NCBI GenBank assembly: GCA_020353135.1
Contig: CP070688.1
Span: 2,454,769-2,461,289 of the forward strand
Reading direction: 5' to 3'
Source of the DNA: Chloroflexota bacterium
GTDB lineage: Bacteria; Chloroflexota; Anaerolineae; Promineifilales; Promineifilaceae
DNA: 6,521 nucleotides
Shown: positions 1-6,521 of the stretch, in pieces
Layout: every line of letters starts with the position of its first letter
Position numbering within the stretch: the stretch's first letter is position 1
Position numbers and translations under genes: made by a program
The notes under the pieces: model-generated
Told to the model about the DNA's origin: nothing
Seen by the model: only the letters and a program-made list of their open reading frames with translations
The model's database searches: none

Positions 1-51
1 CCCCGGGTGCCCAGGATCACCTGGTGGTCGTCGGCCTCATGAGCACTAATC

Positions 52-1515
52 TTGTCATCGGGTGTTCCGAGCCGATCTGCCGTAACGAGTAAGAGCCAAA
101 GTTTCTCCGCCAAAATGAGAGTGACCACCGTAGCGCTCCTCGCCATTATTCTTCTGCTATTAGCTAGCGCCTTGCTGTTGCTCGATTACTTCAGACAACC
201 TCAGCTCGTTATCGTGGATGGTGAGGAGATGATTATCCGCGGCCGATACGATAGCGTGTCCGAGTTGCTCGAGGCGGCGGGAGTACTCACGCGGCCGGAA
301 GACCGTATCTGGCCACTTTCGATCGATCAACCACCGGATGCCGAGACAATAACGGTCCAACATGCCAGTTCTGTCAGATTAACGGTTGACGGGCGGCAGC
401 AGGATGTCTGGACTCACCAGTCGCACTTGGGATCATTCTTGGCTGAGAATGATGTCGAACTTCGCCGTAACGCGCTAATCGCCGTTGACGACACCCCCGT
501 TGCCCTATCTGAATTGACCGAAACGCAACTGGGCAGCTCGGTTGACATCTCGCACCAAGTCGACATTGAGATTCGCGATGGCCAGGACAAGGTAATGCAT
601 AGTACGGGCGCCGCCACCGTCGGCCAGGCGTTAGCGGAAGCTGGCGTCAATGTCTACAGCACCGATCAGGTTCGGCCCCCACTTGGTTCGTGGCTGCGAC
701 CAGGTCTAGAAATTGAGCTTGAGCGAGCCGTACCGGTCACGGTGCTACTAGAGGTTCGCCAGTTGCAGACGCGTACCAAGAAAGAGACCGTGGCCGGCAT
801 TTTGGCCGAGGCAGGAGTCGGCTTAAGCGGAACCGACTCTGTAAAGCCTAATCTGGATCAGGAGATTGGCAGCGGCGAAACAATCGAGATTCTGCGGATT
901 TCACCTGAATATCAACTTGCGGAATCACCGCTGGCCTTTTCAAGTCGACTTCAGCCCGTGGAGACGCTTGAGATCGACCAGCGCTCACTGTTGTCGGCCG
1001 GTTCGCCTGGTACGATGAGCCGATTGATACGAGTGGAACCAAGTAATTCTGAGACCCTGAGTCAAACGCTCGTCGGCGAATGGGTGTCCCTGGTGCCAAC
1101 CGACGAAGTTGTTGGCTATGGCACCAATATCGTAGTGAATTCAATTGAAACCCCACAAGGGCCGGTATCCTATTGGCGCGTTGTGAAGATGCGAGCGACA
1201 GCTTACACGGCGGCCGATGCCGGTAAGCCGCCTTCTCATCCCGCTTACGGTATCACTGCCAGCGGCCGACCGGCCGGCTTCGGGATCGTGGCCATTGATC
1301 CCGAAGTGGTGCCGTTTCGCAGCCAGGTATACGTGCCTGGGTATGGCATTGGTTTTGCCGGCGATACCGGCGGCGGCGTCAAAGGACGCTGGATAGATCT
1401 GGGCTACGATGAAGGTGAGATCGTTACTTGGAATGGTTACGTGGATGTCTATTACTTGACGCCTGTTCCGGAATCGAATCAGATCAACTACTTGATTCCC
1501 TCTACGCTGCCCTGA
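52..1515 (+). CDS. Membrane-anchored DUF348/G5-like/3D-domain cell-wall protein (YabE-like)
   Basis: Predicted secreted or membrane-anchored peptidoglycan-active protein. A hydrophobic segment (residues about 25-45) follows a short Ser-rich N-tail and looks like a signal anchor, putting the rest outside the membrane. Four DUF348-like repeats follow (about 51-106, 108-168, 169-226, 227-283), each with a VxVDG-type strand and a helix such as LLEAAGV or LAEAGV. Next is a divergent G5-like segment (about 284-360, ending VPTDEVVGYGT). The C-terminal 3D domain (about 379-469) has ATAYTA, HPAYGITASG and its three conserved aspartates: D416 in AIDP, D438 in DTGG and D449 in WIDL. In family members such as YabE and Sps-type proteins this fold resembles the MltA lytic transglycosylase barrel, so cell-wall cleavage is likely but inferred. 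The start is uncertain: TTG at 52 or ATG at 115 (residue 22), neither with a strong ribosome site. An in-frame TGA at 40-42 limits upstream extension. rsmA starts 18 bases downstream. Confidence 0.85.
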   Translation: MSSGVPSRSAVTSKSQSFSAKMRVTTVALLAIILLLLASALLLLDYFRQPQLVIVDGEEMIIRGRYDSVSELLEAAGVLTRPEDRIWPLSIDQPPDAETITVQHASSVRLTVDGRQQDVWTHQSHLGSFLAENDVELRRNALIAVDDTPVALSELTETQLGSSVDISHQVDIEIRDGQDKVMHSTGAATVGQALAEAGVNVYSTDQVRPPLGSWLRPGLEIELERAVPVTVLLEVRQLQTRTKKETVAGILAEAGVGLSGTDSVKPNLDQEIGSGETIEILRISPEYQLAESPLAFSSRLQPVETLEIDQRSLLSAGSPGTMSRLIRVEPSNSETLSQTLVGEWVSLVPTDEVVGYGTNIVVNSIETPQGPVSYWRVVKMRATAYTAADAGKPPSHPAYGITASGRPAGFGIVAIDPEVVPFRSQVYVPGYGIGFAGDTGGGVKGRWIDLGYDEGEIVTWNGYVDVYYLTPVPESNQINYLIPSTLP

Positions 1516-1533
1516 AATCCTGACGAGACACCA

Positions 1534-2343
1534 ATGGAGCATCCGAAGATCACGCTCGGGCGTTACGGTCTGACGCCCAAGAAGAGTCTGGGGCAGAACT
1601 TCCTTCACGACGACAATATTCTTGCTCGAATCACGAAGGCTGCTTCGCTAGCCCGGAGTGACCAGGTCCTGGAGATTGGACCCGGTCTCGGAGCGCTGAC
1701 CCGCCACCTGGCCGATAGTGCTGGAAGTGTCGTCGCCGTTGAGCTTGACGACCGTCTGTTGCCAATCCTTAGTCAACAGCTGGACTCGCGCCCCAATGTT
1801 GAGGTTGTTCACGCCGATATCCTGGAGCTGGAACCGCCGAACTACCTGGGGGAAAGGTACAAAGCGGTCGGCAACGTTCCCTATTACATTACGGGTGCGA
1901 TACTGCGACATCTTCTCTCTGCCGGGCCAAGGCCCGGACTCTTGGTTCTTACCGTGCAACAAGAGGTCGCCGAGAGGATCGTGGCCCAGCCCGGCAATAT
2001 GAGTCTCCTGTCCGTGATGGTTCAGTTCTATTCGCGAGCCGAGTTGTTGTTCAAGATCAAAGCGGGAGCATTCTGGCCGCGGCCGGAGGTCGATTCAGCC
2101 GTGGTGCGCTTGGCTGTTTTTCCAATAGCGAGGCTTCCCGAAAACGAAGTAGCCAGCTTCTTTAGATTGGTCAGGGCCGGCTACAGCCAGAAACGTAAAC
2201 AGTTACAGAAGAGTCTCCGTGCTCTGGATCTTCACCGAGAGCGTCTGGGTAGAGCATTTATAGATACCGGCATTGATGGACGGCGACGCGCTCAGAGCCT
2301 TAGCGTGGACGAGTGGCTCGCCCTCTATCGATCACTTCTATGA
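1534..2343 (+). CDS. rsmA: 16S rRNA (adenine(1518)-N(6)/adenine(1519)-N(6))-dimethyltransferase RsmA (KsgA)
   Basis: Transfers four methyl groups from S-adenosylmethionine to two adjacent adenines in the 3' terminal loop of 16S rRNA, a late step of 30S subunit maturation in the cytoplasm. The 269 residues match the family's usual length. Visible motifs are KKSLGQNFL (16-24), the SAM-binding glycine loop EIGPGLG (47-53), acidic E70 that would hold the SAM ribose, D95 after strand 3, the catalytic NVPYYI (114-119, a V variant of NLPY), VQQEVAERI (141-149) and FWPRPEVDSAVV (180-191). The C-terminal helical region (about 205-269) is complete. ATG at 1534 gives a normal N-terminus; the ribosome site is weak (GACGAG about 6 bases before the ATG). 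It lies 18 bases after the 3D-domain gene and is probably cotranscribed with it. Its last six bases overlap the convergent biotin carboxylase gene. Identification is firm. Confidence 0.97.
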   Translation: MEHPKITLGRYGLTPKKSLGQNFLHDDNILARITKAASLARSDQVLEIGPGLGALTRHLADSAGSVVAVELDDRLLPILSQQLDSRPNVEVVHADILELEPPNYLGERYKAVGNVPYYITGAILRHLLSAGPRPGLLVLTVQQEVAERIVAQPGNMSLLSVMVQFYSRAELLFKIKAGAFWPRPEVDSAVVRLAVFPIARLPENEVASFFRLVRAGYSQKRKQLQKSLRALDLHRERLGRAFIDTGIDGRRRAQSLSVDEWLALYRSLL

Positions 2344-3837
2344 CACGTTACGCCAACCGCCGTCCATGGCCCAAGGATCGTCGGGTGCATCGCCGCGATT
2401 GCCCGCAGCGCCTGGCCTTGGGGAAGCGTCCATTAGCACTTCGTACGCGGCCATCGCCAACCACGTGCTATTACTTCTATCGGCCGCCGGCAGCCACGGG
2501 TCCATGTGTTCCTCGATGAACTTCGTGCTGATTTCCCCGGCCAGGAACCCTTGATGTTCCAATATGTCTAACAGATAGGGGATGTTGGTCGTTACGCCGA
2601 AAATCACGGTATCTTGCAACGCGCGTACCATCTTGCGTATTGCTTCTCGTCTGTCGTCGCCGTAAGTAACAATCTTAGCCAGCATCGGGTCATAGAAAGG
2701 GCTGACCTGCGTACCCGTCTCAATGCCGTCGTCTACGCGCACTCCGGGCCCGGCGGCCGGGCGGTAGAAGCTGATCGGTCCGATGGACGGAAGGAACTCG
2801 TTTGTTGGATCCTCCGCATAAATGCGGCACTCCAGCGCATGTCCCCGCTGCACGAGATCTGATTGACCAAACGCCAGTGGCTCGCCTGCGGCAAGTCTAA
2901 TCTGCCAGGCCGCCAGGTCAACGCCGGTCACCAATTCCGTCACTGGATGCTCCACTTGCAGCCGCGTATTCATCTCAAGGAAATAGAACTTACCTTCGGG
3001 GGTCAATACGAACTCCAACGTACCGGCGCTGATGTAGCCGACAGCCCTGGCAAGAGACAGAGCGGCGCTCGTCATATCAGCTCGTAGCTGGGCGCCGACT
3101 GCTGGCGAAGGGCTCTCTTCAATGATCTTCTGATGCCGTCGTTGAACCGAACATTCCCTCTCAAATAGATGTACCAGGTTGCCATGCCGATCACCCAGCA
3201 CCTGAACTTCGACGTGGCGAATGTCGGTGAAATACTTCTCGATCAATACATGATCGCTGCCAAATGAAGACTGAGATTCGTTGCGAGCCGTGCGCAACGA
3301 CTCCATAAAATCCTCCGGTGACCAGACCACCCGCATCCCCTTGCCGCCGCCCCCTCCGCTGGCCTTTATCAACACCGGATAGCCGAGCGTAATCGACATA
3401 TCACGTAGCGCCATATCATCATATTCGGCGCCGTCCACGCCTGGAATGACAGGCACCTTGGCCTGTTTGGCAATCAACCGTGCGCCCGCCTTACTCCCCA
3501 GAGCGCGCATCGCAGCTGGCGTTGGCCCAATGAAGTGAATGCCCTCCGATTCGCAAACCTCGGCGAAGTCCGCGTTCTCAGACAGGAATCCATAGCCCGG
3601 GTGAATCGCATCGGCGCCGGCCGCTTGGGCAATGTCGATAATCAATTGCTGGTTCAGGTAGGTCTCCCGGGCAGTAACCCCGGGCAGCATATAACTCTCG
3701 TCAGCCTGGCGGGCCCAAGGCGCGCTGCGGTCGACTTCCGAATAGATAGCGACTGAGCGCACGCTCAATTCCCGACATGCCCGAAATATACGGCGGGCGA
3801 TCTCGCCCCGGTTTGCTACAAGAACCTTCTTAAACAT
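2338..3837 (-). CDS. accC: Biotin carboxylase subunit of an acetyl-/acyl-CoA carboxylase, lacking a biotinyl domain
   Basis: ATP-dependent carboxylation of the biotin on a carrier protein or domain, the first half-reaction of acetyl-, propionyl- or methylcrotonyl-CoA carboxylases. The N-terminus MFKKVLVANRGEIARRI is canonical, fixing the ATG at 3837. Motifs in order: HPGYGFLSEN (79-88), K116, K158 with the ATP-grasp loop GGGGGKGM (161-168), H208, ECSVQRRHQKIIEE (228-241), E275, EMNTRLQVEHPVTE (288-301, with the metal and catalytic E288, N290 and R292), and ECRIYAEDP (336-344, R338). At 499 residues it is about 50 longer than E. coli AccC. The extra tail (about 446-499) ends DPWAMDGGWRNVS, resembling the linker that opens the BT domain of MccA/LiuD or PccA alpha chains, but no BT or biotin-attachment (MKM) region follows. 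The gene lies 65 bases after the enoyl-CoA hydratase gene. Substrate is undetermined; a catabolic acyl-CoA is suggested by context. Confidence 0.93.
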   Translation of the reverse strand: MFKKVLVANRGEIARRIFRACRELSVRSVAIYSEVDRSAPWARQADESYMLPGVTARETYLNQQLIIDIAQAAGADAIHPGYGFLSENADFAEVCESEGIHFIGPTPAAMRALGSKAGARLIAKQAKVPVIPGVDGAEYDDMALRDMSITLGYPVLIKASGGGGGKGMRVVWSPEDFMESLRTARNESQSSFGSDHVLIEKYFTDIRHVEVQVLGDRHGNLVHLFERECSVQRRHQKIIEESPSPAVGAQLRADMTSAALSLARAVGYISAGTLEFVLTPEGKFYFLEMNTRLQVEHPVTELVTGVDLAAWQIRLAAGEPLAFGQSDLVQRGHALECRIYAEDPTNEFLPSIGPISFYRPAAGPGVRVDDGIETGTQVSPFYDPMLAKIVTYGDDRREAIRKMVRALQDTVIFGVTTNIPYLLDILEHQGFLAGEISTKFIEEHMDPWLPAADRSNSTWLAMAAYEVLMDASPRPGAAGNRGDAPDDPWAMDGGWRNVS

Positions 3838-3847
3838 GGCCGAGAGA

Positions 3848-3853
3848 TCCCTT
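3848..3853 (-). promoter_or_regulatory. Probable ribosome binding site of the biotin carboxylase gene
   Basis: On the minus strand the sequence AAGGGA stands 10 bases before the ATG at 3837. It is a moderate Shine-Dalgarno match at slightly long spacing. It agrees with the start chosen from the canonical N-terminus. Confidence 0.4.
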
Positions 3854-3902
3854 CAGGCTCAAATGTGAACTGGTCGACCGACCTCGCTACCCTACTTCCG
3901 GG

Positions 3903-4688
3903 CTAATCTATCCAGTCAGGCTTGCGCTTCTCGAGAAAAGCACTTATGCCTTCCCGCCCTTCATCACTGACAATTCGCCGGGCAAACAGATCGCTAGTAA
4001 AGCTCCGCGCCTCATCCGCTGGCAAAGAAATGAACTCCTTTAAAAGCAACTTGACCGCCGACTGTGCTCCGGGCGCGCCAAGCAATAGCTGTTCCGCACG
4101 CTCGGCAACTTTCTCATCTAATTGGTCCTCCGGGACAACCCAGTGAACGAGGCCAATCTCGCTCGCTTGGTTCGCGTCAAAGCGCTCCCCGGTCAGGAAC
4201 AGCTCCCTGACCTTCGAAGCACCGATTTTGGCCAGGACAAAGGGTGAAATGACGGCCGGCATTAGACCGAGCCGGACCTCGCTGAAGCCGAATTTCGCCC
4301 TACCCACTGTGACCGCAATATCGGAACTACAGACCAGCCCCATACCACCGCCAATTGCAGACCCATTTACCCGTGCGATAACCGGAATCGGACAGCTATC
4401 AACGGCGCACATCAGGTCGAAAATCGCATGGCCTATTGCCAATGCCCGGTCGAAGCCTGCTTCGGCCACCGCTTTAGTGTTCTTGAGATCGGCCCCGGCA
4501 CAAAATGACCGCCCGTTTCCAGTGAGAATGATCACCCTGACATCCTCCTGGTCGGCCAGCGAATGAAAAGCGCCGGTTAGTTCCTCGATGAGCTGATCAT
4601 TGAGGGCGTTATGCTCCCCCGGGCGGTTCATCGTCACTGTGACCACACCTGGCCGGTGATCGGTACTTACAGCAACCGCCGGTTCCAT
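3903..4688 (-). CDS. Enoyl-CoA hydratase/isomerase (crotonase) family protein, possibly LiuC-like
   Basis: Crotonase-fold enzyme of 261 residues, a full-length single-domain member, expected to add water across the double bond of an enoyl-CoA in the cytoplasm. Motifs: MNRPGEHNALN (20-30), the first oxyanion-hole segment CAGADLK (63-69), the second at GSAIGGGMGL (109-118), FSEVRLGLMPAVIS (135-148) and LTGERFDANQASEIGLV (165-181). Two glutamates, E137 and E162, align by eye with the catalytic pair of rat mitochondrial hydratase (Glu144 and Glu164), so hydratase activity is plausible. The GLMPAVISPF stretch resembles methylglutaconyl-CoA hydratases (LiuC) rather than general beta-oxidation hydratases; this subfamily call is inference. 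A biotin carboxylase gene follows on the same strand, matching the liuC-liuD order of leucine degradation. The start is well supported by a strong ribosome site and an in-frame stop 12 bases upstream. Confidence 0.9.
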   Translation of the reverse strand: MEPAVAVSTDHRPGVVTVTMNRPGEHNALNDQLIEELTGAFHSLADQEDVRVIILTGNGRSFCAGADLKNTKAVAEAGFDRALAIGHAIFDLMCAVDSCPIPVIARVNGSAIGGGMGLVCSSDIAVTVGRAKFGFSEVRLGLMPAVISPFVLAKIGASKVRELFLTGERFDANQASEIGLVHWVVPEDQLDEKVAERAEQLLLGAPGAQSAVKLLLKEFISLPADEARSFTSDLFARRIVSDEGREGISAFLEKRKPDWID

Positions 4689-4699
4689 CTCCTCTCCTC
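4689..4699 (-). promoter_or_regulatory. Strong ribosome binding site of the enoyl-CoA hydratase gene
   Basis: On the minus strand the purine run GAGGAGAGGAG directly precedes the ATG at 4688. The GAGGAG copy sits 5 bases from the start, near ideal spacing. An in-frame TGA lies just upstream, so the ATG at 4688 is the first usable start. It is the best Shine-Dalgarno sequence I noticed in the window. Confidence 0.75.
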
Positions 4700-4771
4700 A
4701 TCCACGACCTTCTTGCTCACCGTTGGCGAACACGGGCCACCTGTATGAGCAGCTTATCGCAGTTTTGCGGG

Positions 4772-6521
4772 CTACTTCCCGATTGCGGACGTTTCTTCGG
4801 TTGATTCGGATTCGGCCGGATCGGAATCATCCATCTGATCGCGATTCATCAAATCCTCGAACTCCGATCGGTCAAGCGTTTCCACTTTCTTGAGCGTTTC
4901 GGCCAGGCCGATCAGCCGATCTTTGTGTTCTTCGATGATCTCCTTCGCTCGATCGTAGTTTCGATCCAAGATATCGGCCACTTCTTCGTCAATTGACTTC
5001 GCCGCATCTTCACTGTAGTCGCGCCCATAGCCCATGTCGCGCCCAAGGAAGATGCTGCCCTGCTGTTCGCCGTACGTCCTCAGAGCCAGGTGATCGCTCA
5101 TCCCATACTGCATAACCATGGCCCGGGCAATGCGCGTCGCCTGCTGTAAGTCCGCTGCCGCGCCGGTCGTGATTCGCCCAAAAAAGATCTCTTCCGCCGC
5201 CCGCCCGCCAAAAGCGAACGCGATCTGATCGTCGAATTGTTCTCGACTCTGCGCCATGCGGTCACCCGGCAAAGACATGACGTATCCCCCGGCGCGACCG
5301 CGCGGAATGATCGTCACCTTCTGCACCGGATCGGTGTGCGGCAGGAAGAAACTTACCACCGCGTGACCGGCTTCATGATAAGCCGTCAATTCCTTGTCTT
5401 CTTCAGAAAGAACCTTGCTCTTTCGCTCCGGTCCCATGACGATACGATCGAAAGCATCCTGGAAGTCAACCTTCTCAATCTCAGTCCGGCCGCGTCGGGC
5501 GGCGAAAATGGCTGCCTCGTTCATGAGATTTTCCAGATCCGCGCCTGCGAATCCGGCCGTTAATCTGGCCAGGTCGCCCAAATCGACATCCCGAGCTACC
5601 GGTTTGCCACGCATATGGATGCGTAGAATCGCTTCTCGTCCGCGCACATCGGGCAGATCGACGATCACCTTACGGTCAAATCGTCCCGGTCTGAGCAGTG
5701 CGGGATCGAGCACATCGGGTCGGTTCGTCGCAGCAATCACGATGATGTTCGTCTCATTCGAGAATCCATCCATCTCAACCAGGATTTGGTTCAGCGTTTG
5801 CTCCCTTTCGTCATGTCCGCCGCCCAACCCAGCACCTCGCTGACGTCCGACGGCGTCGATTTCGTCCACGAATACAATGGCCGGCGCGTGTTGCTTGGCC
5901 GTGTTGAAGAGATCTCTTACCCGGCTCGCGCCGACGCCGACGAACATCTCGACGAATTCAGAGCCCGAAATGTGGAAGAACGGCACAGCTGCCTCGCCAG
6001 CAATCGCCCGGGCCAGCAAAGTTTTGCCGGTTCCAGGCGGCCCAACCATTAAGACTCCCTTGGGAATCCTGGCGCCGACCTGAATGAAGCGCTCTGGTTC
6101 CCGCAAGAAGCTCACCAGTTCCTGGACCTCTTCCTTTGCCTCTTCAACACCGGCTACATCCTCGAAGGTTACAGTAGGCTTATCAGCGCCGGTCAAGTTT
6201 TTGGCCTTGCTGCGGCCGAAGTTAAAGATACTGCCTCCCCCGCCCTGCATTTGCCGGAAACTACGGCTGAAGATCCAGATAATTATTAATACTGGACCCA
6301 GCGAAATCGCGATTGTAAAAATCGTATTCCAAGTAGAGGGATCCTCGAAGACGATTTCCGTCGACGCCAGCGCCTCTTCTGAGACGCCTAAATTTCTGAA
6401 TTGTTCAAGAACGCTGCCCTCTTCTTTGACCGAGTTCTGGCTCGTCCCGTCCTCGTCAAAAGCATACACCTGGTTGCCCCGAACCTCGATCCGCTCCACG
6501 TCGCCGCCTTCAATCATGGTC
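4772..6521 (-). CDS. ftsH: ATP-dependent zinc metalloprotease FtsH (5' end beyond window)
   Basis: Membrane-anchored AAA+ protease that unfolds and degrades damaged membrane proteins and some short-lived cytoplasmic regulators, acting as a hexamer. Numbering here is from the ATG at 6517. The visible part begins inside the extracytoplasmic domain (1-60), followed by a transmembrane helix (about 63-84). The AAA module has Walker A GPPGTGKT (159-166), pore motif FVG (192-194), Walker B VFVDEID (215-221), and the second region of homology with RPGRFDR (276-282, arginine fingers R276 and R279). The protease domain has the zinc motif HEAGH (381-385) and a third ligand D456 in ADLQQAT. The tail (about 560-581) is acidic and unstructured-looking. 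The frame stays open to the window edge and the first transmembrane helix is missing, so the ATG at 6517 is internal and the gene is cut by the window, not broken. The enoyl-CoA hydratase gene follows after 83 bases. Confidence 0.97.
   Translation of the reverse strand, partial: TMIEGGDVERIEVRGNQVYAFDEDGTSQNSVKEEGSVLEQFRNLGVSEEALASTEIVFEDPSTWNTIFTIAISLGPVLIIIWIFSRSFRQMQGGGGSIFNFGRSKAKNLTGADKPTVTFEDVAGVEEAKEEVQELVSFLREPERFIQVGARIPKGVLMVGPPGTGKTLLARAIAGEAAVPFFHISGSEFVEMFVGVGASRVRDLFNTAKQHAPAIVFVDEIDAVGRQRGAGLGGGHDEREQTLNQILVEMDGFSNETNIIVIAATNRPDVLDPALLRPGRFDRKVIVDLPDVRGREAILRIHMRGKPVARDVDLGDLARLTAGFAGADLENLMNEAAIFAARRGRTEIEKVDFQDAFDRIVMGPERKSKVLSEEDKELTAYHEAGHAVVSFFLPHTDPVQKVTIIPRGRAGGYVMSLPGDRMAQSREQFDDQIAFAFGGRAAEEIFFGRITTGAAADLQQATRIARAMVMQYGMSDHLALRTYGEQQGSIFLGRDMGYGRDYSEDAAKSIDEEVADILDRNYDRAKEIIEEHKDRLIGLAETLKKVETLDRSEFEDLMNRDQMDDSDPAESESTEETSAIGK

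Noticed and set aside
1513..1536. The 3D-domain gene and rsmA are in the same frame, separated only by TGA and six sense codons, raising stop-codon readthrough or TGA recoding.
   Set aside because: rsmA itself ends with TGA, both proteins are complete families on their own, and an 18-base gap falls in one frame by chance a third of the time.
848..1608. Open frames on the minus strand opposite the 3D-domain gene, up to 155 codons.
   Set aside because: The plus-strand frame encodes recognisable conserved domains throughout; the antisense translations show no domain or ribosome site.
1922..1937. Inverted repeat CCGGGCC-AA-GGCCCGG on the plus strand.
   Set aside because: It lies inside the conserved middle of rsmA, has no T-run after it, and is explained by GC-rich Gly, Pro and Arg codons.
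2744..2753. Ten-base palindrome CCGGGCCCGG.
   Set aside because: It is inside the biotin carboxylase coding sequence (Gly-Pro-Gly region), single copy, and expected in GC-rich codons.
3864..3886. Palindrome GGTCGACC between the hydratase and carboxylase genes as a possible operator.
   Set aside because: A single eight-base palindrome without a second copy or flanking promoter elements is not enough evidence.
4715..4750. Possible bulged hairpin between ftsH and the hydratase gene (GCTCA...TGAGC with inner CCGT...ACGG).
   Set aside because: The stems are short and interrupted and no T-run follows, so it is not supported as a terminator or attenuator.
5237..6083. Several open frames on the plus strand opposite ftsH.
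   Set aside because: They are antisense shadows of a highly conserved ftsH; their translations are low-complexity Arg/Ser-rich and resemble no family I know.

Overview
The window reads as an ordinary, tightly packed chromosomal stretch of a moderately GC-rich bacterium. It holds five protein genes and no sign of RNA genes, CRISPR arrays, insertion sequences or phage genes. My best guess for the source is Chloroflexota. This rests on three things: a DUF348/3D-domain surface protein directly before rsmA, the NVPY form of the RsmA catalytic motif, and the character of the FtsH extracytoplasmic region. It is an inference from family knowledge and was not tested by any search.

Plus strand (about 1-2343): a membrane-anchored cell-wall protein with four DUF348-like repeats, a divergent G5-like segment and a C-terminal 3D domain is followed after 18 bases by rsmA (ksgA), the 16S rRNA dimethyladenosine transferase. 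This is the familiar yabE-ksgA neighbourhood of Gram-positive-type genomes, but without a ribonuclease M5 gene between them. The two genes are probably cotranscribed.

Minus strand (6521 down to 2338): ftsH, whose 5' end lies outside the window, is followed by a crotonase-family enoyl-CoA hydratase and then a biotin carboxylase. The gaps are 83 and 65 bases, so cotranscription is possible. The hydratase and carboxylase together look like a fragment of an acyl-CoA catabolic set, with the same order as liuC-liuD of leucine degradation. The carboxyltransferase and biotin carrier partners are not in this window.

The two strands meet tail to tail: rsmA and the biotin carboxylase overlap by 6 bases, and each stop codon lies within the other gene's last codons. 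The most interesting point is the end of the biotin carboxylase. It carries what looks like the start of the linker of a long multidomain alpha chain, but stops before any BT or biotinyl domain. I did not find a convincing undescribed system here.
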